Below are positions 1 through 8,726 of a stretch of DNA of 64,000 nucleotides, in pieces. Numbering within the stretch: position 1 is the first letter of the stretch; each line of letters opens with the position of its first letter. The notes under the pieces were generated by a model. The model made no database searches and was not told where the DNA came from. It saw only the letters and a program-made list of their open reading frames with translations. Source of the DNA: Leptobacterium sp964389205 (GTDB lineage Bacteria; Bacteroidota; Bacteroidia; Flavobacteriales; Flavobacteriaceae); NCBI GenBank assembly GCA_964389205.1, contig CAYMDH010000008.1, forward strand, positions 1 through 64,000, given 5' to 3'. The position numbers and the translations under genes were made by a program.

Positions 1-45
1 AGTGTAAACTATGTCCCTTTAACTTTGTAAACTATGTGCCTTTAA
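1..45. repeat. Imperfect tandem direct repeat at window edge
   Basis: Two copies of a 22-23 bp unit lie head to tail. Each contains TGTAAACTATGT followed by CCC or GCC and TTTAA. The second copy supplies the stop codon of the truncated lamin-tail gene to its right. Multiple end repeats of this general look are known for some insertion sequences such as the IS21 family, but no transposase is visible and the element, if any, would lie outside the window. The identification as an IS end is a guess. Confidence 0.4.
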
Positions 46-1598
46 CGTACCTAATTCGATATCATCTGCATCATTTGTGTCATAGACAATAGCATCTATT
101 AAATTATCTGTAGAGACATTACTACCATTAGGAAAAGTAGTTGTATCTGCATTGTATAAAGCAATAGCATCTGCTCCGTTTTGAAGTCCATTGCTATTAA
201 ACACTAATGATACATTGGGAACATCGGTATTTCCCAATACAAAATACCCTTCATTATTAGTTGAAAATCCATCTAAATCAAATGCATTATAACTCAAATT
301 ATTACTTCCATTATAGAGTACAATTGCAAGTCCATCTAAAGATGTGTTTCCTACACCACCATCGTAAAGCTCTATAAACTCCCTTGTGTCTGTTCCTTCT
401 GTATCTGCATCTATTTCATTAATAAATACAATAACAGGGCCTCCTCCTGTTGTATCTTCTTCAACAATTTCATTAGTAAGGCCAGGAGTATTGATCGCTT
501 CTCCATTATTGGCTATTGCTGTTGGAAAACTAGGGAGACCTTGGCCACTAAAACTATTTCGAACCCAATCTATTGCCGAATCGGTATCTGTACCGTTAGG
601 AATTCTAGAAGCCCCTCCAACAGTAAATGAACCTCCATCAAATGATTGAGTTAAAACGACTGATGCATAATTAATATCTGTTGCTCCTCCATCATTAACA
701 CTGATATCATCAATAATAGATCCCAAGGCAAAATATCTAAAACTCCATCATTATCTGTGTCTAAATCATCTCCTAGACTTCCTGTAAAGTTTTCTACTAA
801 TAATAATGAAACGGTTCCATTTTCAAATGTATTACTACCAAATGGAGAAGTAAAAAAACCATTAGCATCAGTAGTGCCTAATTGAATTACTTCATCTATA
901 ACTCCACTCCCAGTTCCATCTCCTTCTATTTCCAATAAATAAAAAGAGCTCAAATCTGTATTAGAAGGAGCAATAATTTCTACAAATTCATCAGTATCTG
1001 ATCCAGTATGATTAAAAACAAATTCATTGATAAGTGGTGTTGTAATTGGTTGAATAAATGTTTGCCCTTCATTAATTGCAGTGAATGTACTTTCTAATTC
1101 TGTTTGCCAATTGAAATCTGTAAAAACAGTTCCTGTACCTACTAGTTGAATAGAATTACCTATTGGAGTAGCACTAGATTCTACGACACCAATATCTGTA
1201 CTTGAAAGACCCTCTGCTGGCCCACCAAGTGCATTAACAACTCCTTCATAGCTTAAGAACTGAATGAGATTTCCATTGTTATCTATTAGAGCTAAACCAT
1301 CTGGTGCTCCATTTTGCAATCCATTAGTTGGAAGTACTTCTGCAATAAAGCCAAAACCATTTCCACTATCAGAAAGTATTCCTGTTAAATTGATTGTATT
1401 ATATGGAAGCCCATTAGAACCTTTATATAATACTACTGTAAAACCAGATAAATCTGATCCGGCGGGCCCTGTAATTTCAAAACCTTCGTTTTCATCAGTT
1501 CCACTGTTGTCATAATGAATTTCATTGATGAAAATTGATTGAGAAAAAGCGAATGATATTGTGAAAAATATCATAATTGAGAGTAAATTTTTTTTCAT
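19..1598 (-). pseudogene. Lamin-tail-domain secreted protein, frameshifted and 3'-truncated
   Basis: The gene opens with a signal peptide (MKKNLLSIMIFF...AFSQ) and holds three lamin-tail-like modules, each starting with an INE(I/F) strand: about residue 22, about residue 190, and one in the second reading frame. The two frames meet near base 720, where the first reads DTDNDGVLDILPW and the other resumes with GSIIDDISV; restoring one G in a GGG run would join them. The downstream frame ends in a short unrelated tail (KAHSLQS) encoded by the edge repeat, and no C-terminal type IX secretion sorting domain is present, so the 3' end looks lost. Such proteins are usually exported surface or extracellular proteins in Bacteroidota. 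Function unknown. It is called broken because of both the frameshift and the truncation; a sequencing error could explain the frameshift alone. Confidence 0.7.
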
Positions 1599-1873
1599 GT
1601 AGTTATAGAATTAGTTAATTTAATTAATTGGTTATTATCTAATTGTACGGAGGGCGAAACATGAAAGTAAAACTACTTGATCCTATTTAAGAATAGCTTA
1701 TAGAATCATTATTTTAAAAGATATGATTATTAATTAATTGTAAAAAAAACAAAAAATTAATAAGAAGCTTAAAATTTTATTAACACAAAATTAAGAAAGA
1801 GTTTTAGATAAACACGACCAAGAACTAAATAAAATTATAATAATGGCCTCATATTTGTAATCTATTCTCTATT

Positions 1874-2383
1874 ATGAAAAAAAGTATATTTTTGTTATTT
1901 GTTTTGGGATTGCAATTTATAACAGCGCAATCTATTAAAATTGACGCACAAAACTCAAAAATTACTTTTGAGTTTGTATCTAAAAAAGTAAAAGGAAGTT
2001 TTAGCGATATAAAAGGTACTATTAAATCTACTACTAAAGACCTTACTAATGCTATGATAAGTGGTTCAGTTGCTGTAAACACAATTGAGACAGGTAATTT
2101 TTTACGTGATGGACATTTGATGTGGAAGAAATATTTTTATCAAAAAAAACACCCTCGTATCTATTTTGAAAGCTCTTCTATAACTAAAAATAATGAAACT
2201 TATTTGGCTATGGGAATGTTTACAATTAAAGGGATTTCAAAGGCAACCGAAATAACTTTTAAGATTAAGAATAATATACTTTACGGAGAAGCAAAAGTAA
2301 ATTCAGCAAATTTTGACATAAATATTGATAGTGATAAAGAAGACAATGTAGTACTCATACATTTAGAATTTCCACTTTTGTAG
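1874..2383 (+). CDS. YceI family periplasmic protein
   Basis: A 169-residue protein with a cleavable signal peptide (residues 1-19, ending ITAQ) and a YceI-type lipocalin-like fold. The IETGNFLRDGHLMWKKYF segment near residues 72-90 matches the family's conserved region, and the alternating beta pattern (ITFEF, IYFESSSI, GMFTIKG) fits. YceI proteins bind long-chain isoprenoid or other amphipathic ligands in the periplasm; the ligand here is unknown. A possible -7 element CATATTTG lies at 1850-1857. The gene converges on the polyketide operon, whose last stop codon is 4 bp away, so a link between them is only positional. Confidence 0.85.
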   Translation: MKKSIFLLFVLGLQFITAQSIKIDAQNSKITFEFVSKKVKGSFSDIKGTIKSTTKDLTNAMISGSVAVNTIETGNFLRDGHLMWKKYFYQKKHPRIYFESSSITKNNETYLAMGMFTIKGISKATEITFKIKNNILYGEAKVNSANFDINIDSDKEDNVVLIHLEFPLL

Positions 2384-2387
2384 CATA

Positions 2388-2951
2388 TTAAAAGTTATTA
2401 AACCCTGCTAAACTTATAAATTTGCCATGATGGCTAATAGATACAGGCTGTACATTAGCAGTTTGTGTATCTTTTAAATTAGGAATTTTATGTTTGTCTT
2501 TATATACAAACAGCGTAGTTCTCTTGAAAAGAGAATTTATTAAATTTTGCAAAGAATACGATTGTTTGTCTTTGGTAATTGAAATAATAGTATCTAGATT
2601 TTCTACAGTATTGGCAGCAATGGTATGTATATAGTTATTTGCTACATTAGATTTCGTTAAATAAATCTGATCATTATAAGTAACGTTGCAACAAAAGTTT
2701 GTATCGTTTTTACTGATTAACTCTATCTGGATTTTTTTAGGATTGTAGAATCGTTTTTTGGTTTTCCTATGTATAATTTTATAAACAGCCTCTTTTATAC
2801 TCCAAAACAACCATATAGTCAATTCAGAATCTTTAGAAGAGAAAATTTTATTTTGCTCTTCTATGGTGAATATCTTTTCAAGATATCCTTCTCTTTTCCA
2901 GTTACTTTGTGTTTTAGCTAAAGTTAAATCAATAATATCGTTTCCAACCAC
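2388..2951 (-). CDS. 4'-phosphopantetheinyl transferase superfamily protein
   Basis: A 187-residue enzyme that would transfer the phosphopantetheine arm of CoA to a serine of an acyl carrier protein. The start GNDIIDL (residues 3-9) and the WSIKEAVYK motif (residues 50-58, with the metal-binding Glu at about 54) are the diagnostic Mg2+/CoA-binding elements. It is the last gene of the eight-gene operon and shares one base with the stop of the acyl carrier protein gene, so it is probably the dedicated activator of that carrier. The C-terminal part is short compared with Sfp-type enzymes, and the length sits between AcpS and Sfp. Confidence 0.85.
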   Translation of the reverse strand: MVGNDIIDLTLAKTQSNWKREGYLEKIFTIEEQNKIFSSKDSELTIWLFWSIKEAVYKIIHRKTKKRFYNPKKIQIELISKNDTNFCCNVTYNDQIYLTKSNVANNYIHTIAANTVENLDTIISITKDKQSYSLQNLINSLFKRTTLFVYKDKHKIPNLKDTQTANVQPVSISHHGKFISLAGFNNF

Positions 2952-3202
2952 TAAGCCTTCATTTTCTCTTCTATAATTCTAATAGCAGATTTCACATCGA
3001 GCATTTGCTCCATGGCATCATTATCTATTTCAATATCAAATTCTTCTTCAACGTCCAGAATAACATCTATTAAATTAGCAGAATTAATTTTTAGATCGTT
3101 TATAAAATCTGTTTCTTCATTTAAATTAGCATATGCCTCTTCGTTTTGAATATAAGGTTTTACTATAGTTTTAAGTTTAGAAATAAGGTCTTCTTTGTTC
3201 AT
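2951..3202 (-). CDS. Acyl carrier protein (operon-specific)
   Basis: An 83-residue acidic four-helix carrier protein. The modification site is Ser41 in the sequence INSANLIDV, at the start of helix II; this differs from the DSL triplet of housekeeping AcpP, as is common in specialised carriers. The acidic run EEEFDIEID after it is typical of ACP helix II and loop. It lies 5 bp downstream of the ketosynthase gene and abuts the phosphopantetheinyl transferase, so it most likely carries the acyl chain assembled by the neighbouring enzymes before hand-off to the type III polyketide synthase. Confidence 0.88.
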   Translation of the reverse strand: MNKEDLISKLKTIVKPYIQNEEAYANLNEETDFINDLKINSANLIDVILDVEEEFDIEIDNDAMEQMLDVKSAIRIIEEKMKA

Positions 3203-3207
3203 TAATT

Positions 3208-4476
3208 TTAAAATTTCTTAAAGATAATACATGCGTTTACATCACCAAAGCCAAAACTAGCTTTTGCTATAATATTGAGTTCTTTTTTAAGGCATTTTTG
3301 TGGTATTTTTTCAGAATCAATTATTTTTAAAATCTCAGGATGAATATCTTCGCAATTAATACTAGGAAAAATAAATCCATGATATAGTTGTAATACTGAA
3401 GAAACTCCTTCAATACTTCCAGCTGCACTAAGACAATGCCCTATCATTGATTTTAAAGAATTAATGTAAGGGAAATCATTTCCTCTTAAATCTAAAGCTT
3501 TACTCCAATTTTTAATTTCTACAGGATCTTTAGATGTAGCTGTTAAATGACCGTTTATAAGATCAATATCTGTTGGGTGGATTCCTGCATGTTCAATTGC
3601 TTTGGATATGCACCGTTGCACTGCTTGACTATTAGGAGCTGTCATTGTCCCTTCTCCTCGTTGTCCACCAGAGTTAATGTGACCTCCTAATATTTCTGCA
3701 TAAATAGTAGCGCCTCTTTCTTGAGCACTTTCTAAAGATTCAACAACCATGGCTCCTGCCCCACTTCCAGGAACAAAACCGCTTGCTGTTGCACTCATGG
3801 GTCTCGATCCTTTATCTGGCGACTCATTGTGTTTATAGGTACAAACTTTCATGGCATCAAAACCTCCCCAGAGATAAGGGCTGCTGTCACTTGTCCCTCC
3901 TATCAAAACTCGTTTTGCATGCCCAGCTTTTATTCTGTCATATGCCATTAAAATGCTTTCTGTTCCTGTTGTACATGCCGATGAATTGGTAGTGACTTGG
4001 TTTCCTACTCCTAAAATACCTCCTAGGTAAGCACTTACTCCACTAGCCATTGTTTGTGCAACTACAGTACTTCCTAAGCGTCTAACTCTTAAATCATCTA
4101 CTTTATAAATAGCCTCTCTAAATTTATTAACACCAGAAGTCCCTGTTCCAAAAATAATTCCACTATCCCAATCTGGTTCTTCTTCATTTAAAATTGGAAG
4201 TTTTGCATCTTTCCATGCATCTCTTCCAGCCATTACACCATATAAAATACCACTACTATCAAAATTTCGAAGTTGTAAAGGCGATAAATATTCTAGCTTT
4301 TTTTCTTCTGAAAAAACAGGTTCTGCAGCAATTTGACAAGAAAATTTTAAGTCTTCTAACTCTTTAAAATGTCTGACCCCAGAGATTCCTTCTTTAATTG
4401 CTTTTGTAAACGCATCAATTCCTACCCCATTTGGAGCAACAACACCTAGTCCAGTTATAACTACTCTTTTATTCAT
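3208..4476 (-). CDS. Beta-ketoacyl-ACP synthase (FabF-like), elongation ketosynthase
   Basis: A 422-residue thiolase-fold condensing enzyme of the KAS I/II type. The Cys-His-His triad is visible: Cys168 in NSSACTTG, His310 in INGHLTATSKDP and His347 in KSMIGHCLSAAG. The second motif is unusual: housekeeping enzymes carry NAHGTSTPxxD, whereas here it reads NGHLTATSKDP, suggesting a specialised subfamily. The enzyme would extend an acyl-ACP with malonyl-ACP. It overlaps the dehydratase gene by 4 bp and is followed 5 bp later by the acyl carrier protein gene. It is inferred to make the fatty-acyl starter for the type III polyketide synthase in the same operon. Confidence 0.88.
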   Translation of the reverse strand: MNKRVVITGLGVVAPNGVGIDAFTKAIKEGISGVRHFKELEDLKFSCQIAAEPVFSEEKKLEYLSPLQLRNFDSSGILYGVMAGRDAWKDAKLPILNEEEPDWDSGIIFGTGTSGVNKFREAIYKVDDLRVRRLGSTVVAQTMASGVSAYLGGILGVGNQVTTNSSACTTGTESILMAYDRIKAGHAKRVLIGGTSDSSPYLWGGFDAMKVCTYKHNESPDKGSRPMSATASGFVPGSGAGAMVVESLESAQERGATIYAEILGGHINSGGQRGEGTMTAPNSQAVQRCISKAIEHAGIHPTDIDLINGHLTATSKDPVEIKNWSKALDLRGNDFPYINSLKSMIGHCLSAAGSIEGVSSVLQLYHGFIFPSINCEDIHPEILKIIDSEKIPQKCLKKELNIIAKASFGFGDVNACIIFKKF

Positions 4477-4916
4477 TTTTTTATAGGAATTAGCATTCCT
4501 GCAATTTCACCGCTACAAACAACCTCTTCTTTTTGATTGATCATTTTTACTTTACACTTTAGCTTTCCAAATCTAAAATATATTTTTTCAGAAACTACCT
4601 GTACTTTTTCATTTGGGAATACTGGTTTTAAAAACTCAATAGAAGACGATGTAAATGCTACTGATGTATTGCTATCATCTACTGTATCAGATGATAAATA
4701 TATTCCTAGGCAAACAAGGCCTATCTGTGCCATGGTTTCTGTTAAGATAACACCAGGCGTAACAGGATAATCCTTAAAATGTCCTTTGTAAAAATCTAAA
4801 TTTTCATGATATGTATAGGCACCTTTTACACCATTTTCATTTATTTCTATAAGATCGTCCACAAATAAAAAAGGAGACTCATAAGGTAATTTGTTTATAA
4901 TTTCACTCGTAGTCAT
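4473..4916 (-). CDS. 3-hydroxyacyl-ACP dehydratase (FabZ-like hot-dog protein)
   Basis: A 147-residue single hot-dog domain protein. The catalytic pair of FabZ is recognisable: His46 in GHFKDYPVTPG and Glu60 in LTETMAQIG. It would remove water from 3-hydroxyacyl-ACP. Its stop codon overlaps the start of the ketosynthase gene in the same operon, which argues for a dedicated role in building the acyl chain used by the type III polyketide synthase rather than housekeeping fatty acid synthesis. Confidence 0.85.
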   Translation of the reverse strand: MTTSEIINKLPYESPFLFVDDLIEINENGVKGAYTYHENLDFYKGHFKDYPVTPGVILTETMAQIGLVCLGIYLSSDTVDDSNTSVAFTSSSIEFLKPVFPNEKVQVVSEKIYFRFGKLKCKVKMINQKEEVVCSGEIAGMLIPIKK

Positions 4917-4930
4917 TAACTAGTTTTAAA

Positions 4931-5725
4931 TTAACTAATATGTTCTCCTCCATCTACTGGAATAACAGCACCATTAATCCATGATGCTTCTTCTTTGCAT
5001 AACAAATAAACAACATCTGCAACATCTTCAGGGGTTGTTAATCTCTTATTAGGATTGCGTTTTATAGCAAACTCTTTTAATTGTTCATTTCCTGGAATCA
5101 TTCGAAATGAAGGAGTATCTGTAACACCAGCTTGAATACAATTGGCTCGTATTCCAAAAGGAGCAAACTCTAGCGCAATATTCCTGGTAATAGCTTCTAA
5201 AGTTGCCTTTGCTGCAGATACTGCTGCATAGTTTTTCCAGGCTTTGGTATTCCCTTCACTAGTAAATGCTATAATACTTGCATCTTTAGAAAATATCTTT
5301 TCTTTAAAAATAGTTTGCGTCCAATCGTATAAACTAATCCCCATGGCTTCTATGGTTAAATGGAAATCATCATTTTGAAGTATTGGTGATTCTTTAGAGA
5401 CCATTGCTTTTAAATTTCCTCTGGATAAACTATGTATCAAGGTTTTAATCCTGCCGCTTTTTGATAATTTATCTTTTAACTCCTTAACCACTTCATCTCT
5501 TTTGTCACTACGTGTAGCATCTATATTAAAAGAAATTAATTGAACTCCTAAAGCCTTTATTGTATCAAAATTATCATTAATGATTTGCATAGAAGATTTC
5601 CTGTCTCTATGTATAATACAGATATTCATACCGTGTTTTGCTAGTTTTTTTGCACTAGCGAGACCTAGGCCACTACTACCTCCTATTATTACTGCCCAAT
5701 TATTATCAATAAAATCGTTTACCAT
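4931..5725 (-). CDS. SDR oxidoreductase, enoyl-ACP reductase-like
   Basis: A 264-residue short-chain dehydrogenase/reductase. The N-terminal nucleotide-binding motif is GGSSGLGLA (about residues 15-23). The catalytic Tyr166 and Lys173 in NYAAVSAAK are separated by six residues (Y-x6-K), the spacing of divergent enoyl-ACP reductases (FabI and FabL types), not the Y-x3-K of FabG ketoreductases. The C-terminal IPVDGGEHI ending is a standard SDR tail. Role inferred: reduction of enoyl-ACP, or of a keto group, during assembly of the acyl starter. It overlaps the polyketide synthase stop by 7 bp and lies 14 bp ahead of the dehydratase gene. No separate ketoreductase is in the operon, so a housekeeping FabG may supply that step. 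Confidence 0.8.
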   Translation of the reverse strand: MVNDFIDNNWAVIIGGSSGLGLASAKKLAKHGMNICIIHRDRKSSMQIINDNFDTIKALGVQLISFNIDATRSDKRDEVVKELKDKLSKSGRIKTLIHSLSRGNLKAMVSKESPILQNDDFHLTIEAMGISLYDWTQTIFKEKIFSKDASIIAFTSEGNTKAWKNYAAVSAAKATLEAITRNIALEFAPFGIRANCIQAGVTDTPSFRMIPGNEQLKEFAIKRNPNKRLTTPEDVADVVYLLCKEEASWINGAVIPVDGGEHIS

Positions 5726-6771
5726 TCTAATAAAATACGTTGTGCAGAAAACCCAGGACCAAAACTAAGCATCAATCCTTTTTCTCCAGTTTTCCGATCT
5801 TCTTCCATAAAACGCTCCAATACATAAAGTACAGTAGCACTAGACATATTACCATACAAACGTAATACTTCTTTTGTATGATCTATATTTTTGCCTAAAT
5901 CGCTAAACAGTGCTTCTACAGTTTGTACTATTTTTTTTCCTCCCGGATGAAAAATTAAATGATCTACATCATCAATTTTTAGATTGTTTTTTTCTAAAAA
6001 AGGATGAATAATATTAGGGAAGTGATCTGCTATTTTTTCAGGAACTTCAATATCTAAAACCATTTGAAGTCCAGAATTTGTCAATTTAAATCCCATCATA
6101 TGTTCTGCATCAAAAAAATGGTACATTTCATTATCTATAATCTTTGGGCCTTCATCTTTTTCATCAGACGATAATAATGCGCAAGCAGCTCCATCACCAA
6201 ATATAGCAGCACTTACAATATTTACCATAGAATAATCATCTATTTGGAAAGTAGCCGTAGGAGATTCTACAGCAATAACAGCTGCACGTTTTCCTGGGTT
6301 TGCTTTCAAAAAATTTTGAGCGTAAATAATTCCAGAAACACCAGCTGCACATCCCATTTCTGTAACTGGAAGTCTTACTATATCTTGTCGGAGTTTTAAA
6401 CTATTAATTAAATAAGCATCCAATGAAGGAATCATAATCCCTGTACAACTTACTGTGATGATATAATCTAACTCTTCAGGTTTCCAATTTGCTTTCACCA
6501 ACGCCTTTTCAAGAGCTGCTTCTGCTAATTTGGTTACTCCTTTGATATATATATCATTTTTTTCCTCAAAAGATGTTTTTAGAAACACTTCTTCGGGCCC
6601 CATTATAGAATATCGTTTATCTACCGCTGCATTTTCAAATATTTTTTTGACTTTTCTTTTAAATCGATTTTCTTGCCCATCTAGCCATATATCCAAAAAA
6701 GGTAGGATTTCTTTAGTATTTCTGGTATATGGAGGTAATTCTTTAGCAACAGTTTTTATTTTAACGCTCAT
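5719..6771 (-). CDS. Type III polyketide synthase (chalcone/stilbene synthase family)
   Basis: The ORF is open from 6813, but the ATG at 6771 (MSVKIKTVAKELPPY...) is preferred: it overlaps the methyltransferase stop in an ATGA arrangement and gives a typical 350-residue enzyme. The catalytic triad is complete: Cys141 in TEMGCAAG, His275 in IFHPGGKK and Asn308 in YGNMSSAT. Such homodimeric enzymes extend an acyl-CoA or acyl-ACP starter with malonyl-CoA and cyclise the product to resorcinols, pyrones or phloroglucinols. With a methyltransferase and flavoprotein upstream and fatty-acid-type genes downstream, a long-chain alkyl product such as a phenolic lipid or alkylpyrone is the best inference. 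The exact ring type cannot be read from the sequence. Confidence 0.92.
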   Translation of the reverse strand: MSVKIKTVAKELPPYTRNTKEILPFLDIWLDGQENRFKRKVKKIFENAAVDKRYSIMGPEEVFLKTSFEEKNDIYIKGVTKLAEAALEKALVKANWKPEELDYIITVSCTGIMIPSLDAYLINSLKLRQDIVRLPVTEMGCAAGVSGIIYAQNFLKANPGKRAAVIAVESPTATFQIDDYSMVNIVSAAIFGDGAACALLSSDEKDEGPKIIDNEMYHFFDAEHMMGFKLTNSGLQMVLDIEVPEKIADHFPNIIHPFLEKNNLKIDDVDHLIFHPGGKKIVQTVEALFSDLGKNIDHTKEVLRLYGNMSSATVLYVLERFMEEDRKTGEKGLMLSFGPGFSAQRILLEW

Positions 6772-7481
6772 ATAGTTTTTATAATCCATTGGTAACGAAA
6801 AGCCCATTTCCAATGAATCTTATAATTTTTAATAGTTAATTTTTTTGAAAATTCTTCTAATTCCTTTTTCTTAAACCCTCTTAATATTGATGTTAATCCA
6901 TCTTGAGATGGCATTTCGCTTAATCGAAAAACAAAGCTTATTAATTGAAAGAGACGGTATGCAATAGAGCTTCGATGAAGATCATTGACAACAATTCCTA
7001 TTTTACTTTTCTTTATTAACAAAGACATCAAACTTAAAAGTTCTTTATTCCCAAAATGATGTAGTGTTAAGGTACAAGTTACAATATCATATTCTAAATT
7101 AGAGAATTCATCTGAAAAAATATCCATATGAAGGTATTCTATATTCTCATATTCTTCAGATAATTTCTTAGCATAATCAATAGTATAAAGATTCGCATCT
7201 ACTCCTATTAATTGTAACTTCCATCCCTTTTTTAATGCATAATCTGCCAAAGCTCGAAGCATATCTCCATTCCCGCAACCAATATCTAAGATTGAAATAA
7301 CACTATTAGACACTTCTTTGTCTATTAAAGAATCAACTCCTTTCAATGTTAATGAGTTTCCTCCAAGTAATCTATTAATCTGTGCTATTTCATCTAATGT
7401 AATTCTAAGAGTTTCACCTTCCATTTCGAAATCATCCATGATTTCTTCTTCCTCGGTTCTATATTTTGTATTAATAAACAT
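6768..7481 (-). CDS. SAM-dependent class I methyltransferase
   Basis: A 237-residue Rossmann-fold methyltransferase. The SAM-binding motif I is ILDIGCGNGD (about residues 64-73), followed by an acidic motif II region (LIGVDANLY) and a motif IV-like stretch TCTLTLHHF. The start codon shares one base with the flavoprotein stop (TAATG), and the stop overlaps the polyketide synthase start, so translation is probably coupled. By analogy with the Streptomyces srs and Bacillus bps clusters, where a methyltransferase sits next to a type III polyketide synthase, it probably O- or C-methylates the polyketide ring. The target atom is unknown. Confidence 0.85.
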   Translation of the reverse strand: MFINTKYRTEEEEIMDDFEMEGETLRITLDEIAQINRLLGGNSLTLKGVDSLIDKEVSNSVISILDIGCGNGDMLRALADYALKKGWKLQLIGVDANLYTIDYAKKLSEEYENIEYLHMDIFSDEFSNLEYDIVTCTLTLHHFGNKELLSLMSLLIKKSKIGIVVNDLHRSSIAYRLFQLISFVFRLSEMPSQDGLTSILRGFKKKELEEFSKKLTIKNYKIHWKWAFRYQWIIKTI

Positions 7482-8614
7482 TAATCATTTATTGTTAAAG
7501 GTTTTCCATGTGTTTTCTTTATTATTAAAGGAAGTAAAAAAGGAAATATAGCAAGGCTGTTAAAAATCCATTTTGCCAAATGTTCATTTTTAAATAAAGA
7601 AGCTAAGAACCTCCCAGTTCTCAATCGAGATTTAAAAGTGGTATTCCATTGCTTTCTATACCTAGTTTCTAAATCAGATCTTGATGAAATTTCTCCTTTA
7701 AAAAATGAAATTGTTAATTCTGAACAAATTTTAGCACTATGAATAGCCATTGCCATTCCATTGCCACATAGAGGATGTATTAAACCTGCAGTGTCACCTG
7801 TCATTAATATATGATTTTCTACAGATTTTTTCTTATCAAATGCTACTTGACTTATGGTTAATGGCTTGTCAAAAACAAGTTGAAAGTCATTGAATATTTT
7901 ATTTAAATGTGTATTCTTACTCAATACTTTATTTTGATATTCTTTGATATTTTTATATTTTTTAAAGGTCTCGTAGTTTGCTAAATAACAGACATTCACA
8001 CTGTTGTTTTCCACTTTAGAAACACCGCAATACCCGCCTTTAAAATTGTGTAATGCTACCAGATTATCAGGAAAATCTCCTTTATAATGTGCTTTTACAG
8101 CTAACCATGGTGATTTTTTCTTTATAAAATCTCTTTCGAATTGACGATCTAAATTGGATCTTTTTCCATAAGCACCAATTACAACAGTTGCTTGTAATAG
8201 TTCTTTATTTTCTGTAATAACTGAAAAGATGTTATTTTCAAATTTTACATCAAGAACTGTATCTTCCAGAATGTTACATCCATATTGAATTGCCTTTTTA
8301 TATAAATACTCATCTAATGCAAATCTACTAACACCAAACCCACCTACTGGCAAATCTGATTTTAATGTTTTTCCTTTTGTAGAAGAGAATAAAAATTTTG
8401 ATATTTTTTTTGGAACTAATACTTTAGGAGAAGCATCAATGCTATTTAAATATGGTAAAATTTCGTTGGAAACATATTCTCCACATACTTTATGCTTGGG
8501 ATATGAAGATTTTTCAATGAGAATTGTTTTAATTCCATTTTGGGATAAATGAATAGCACTTGTTAACCCTGCCAAACCACCTCCTATTATAACTACATCA
8601 ATCGTGTTTTTCAT
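7481..8614 (-). CDS. FAD-dependent oxidoreductase (geranylgeranyl reductase/hydroxylase-like)
   Basis: A 377-residue flavoprotein. The FAD-binding dinucleotide motif is IIGGGLAGLTSA (residues 9-20) and the second FAD contact is MTGDTAGLIHPLCGNG (about residues 271-286), as in group A flavoprotein monooxygenases and geranylgeranyl-reductase-like enzymes. The CGEYVS segment near residue 44 is shared by the reductase-like branch. It is the first gene of the operon and overlaps the methyltransferase. It could hydroxylate the polyketide ring on the way to a quinone, as SrsC does in Streptomyces, or reduce double bonds in the acyl chain; I cannot tell which. Confidence 0.85.
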   Translation of the reverse strand: MKNTIDVVIIGGGLAGLTSAIHLSQNGIKTILIEKSSYPKHKVCGEYVSNEILPYLNSIDASPKVLVPKKISKFLFSSTKGKTLKSDLPVGGFGVSRFALDEYLYKKAIQYGCNILEDTVLDVKFENNIFSVITENKELLQATVVIGAYGKRSNLDRQFERDFIKKKSPWLAVKAHYKGDFPDNLVALHNFKGGYCGVSKVENNSVNVCYLANYETFKKYKNIKEYQNKVLSKNTHLNKIFNDFQLVFDKPLTISQVAFDKKKSVENHILMTGDTAGLIHPLCGNGMAMAIHSAKICSELTISFFKGEISSRSDLETRYRKQWNTTFKSRLRTGRFLASLFKNEHLAKWIFNSLAIFPFLLPLIIKKTHGKPLTIND

Positions 8615-8694
8615 GAATTGCTAAAATTAACAATTACTTTTACAATTGATAACATTGAAATGCTAAAATCTCTTAAAATAGATAAAGGAAGGGT

Positions 8695-8726
8695 AAAAAA
8701 AAAACTGGACTAAGAAAAGTCCAGTT
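8695..8726 (-). terminator. Intrinsic terminator of the small transcript
   Basis: On the minus strand a perfect 9-bp stem (AACTGGACT / AGTCCAGTT, 8703-8711 with 8718-8726) with a 6-base loop is followed by a T-run (8702 to 8695). It ends the small transcription unit described at 8710-8808 and separates it from the polyketide operon downstream. Confidence 0.8.

Noticed and set aside
386..649. Open frames on the strand opposite to known genes
   Set aside because: These frames (here and in similar places such as 3783-3992, 23206-23451 and 45213-45569) lie fully within genes on the other strand or frame and show no protein features.
6772..6813. Longer N-terminus of the type III polyketide synthase
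   Set aside because: The extra 14 residues overlap the methyltransferase gene and do not resemble the family start; the ATG at 6771 overlaps the stop codon in a coupled ATGA.
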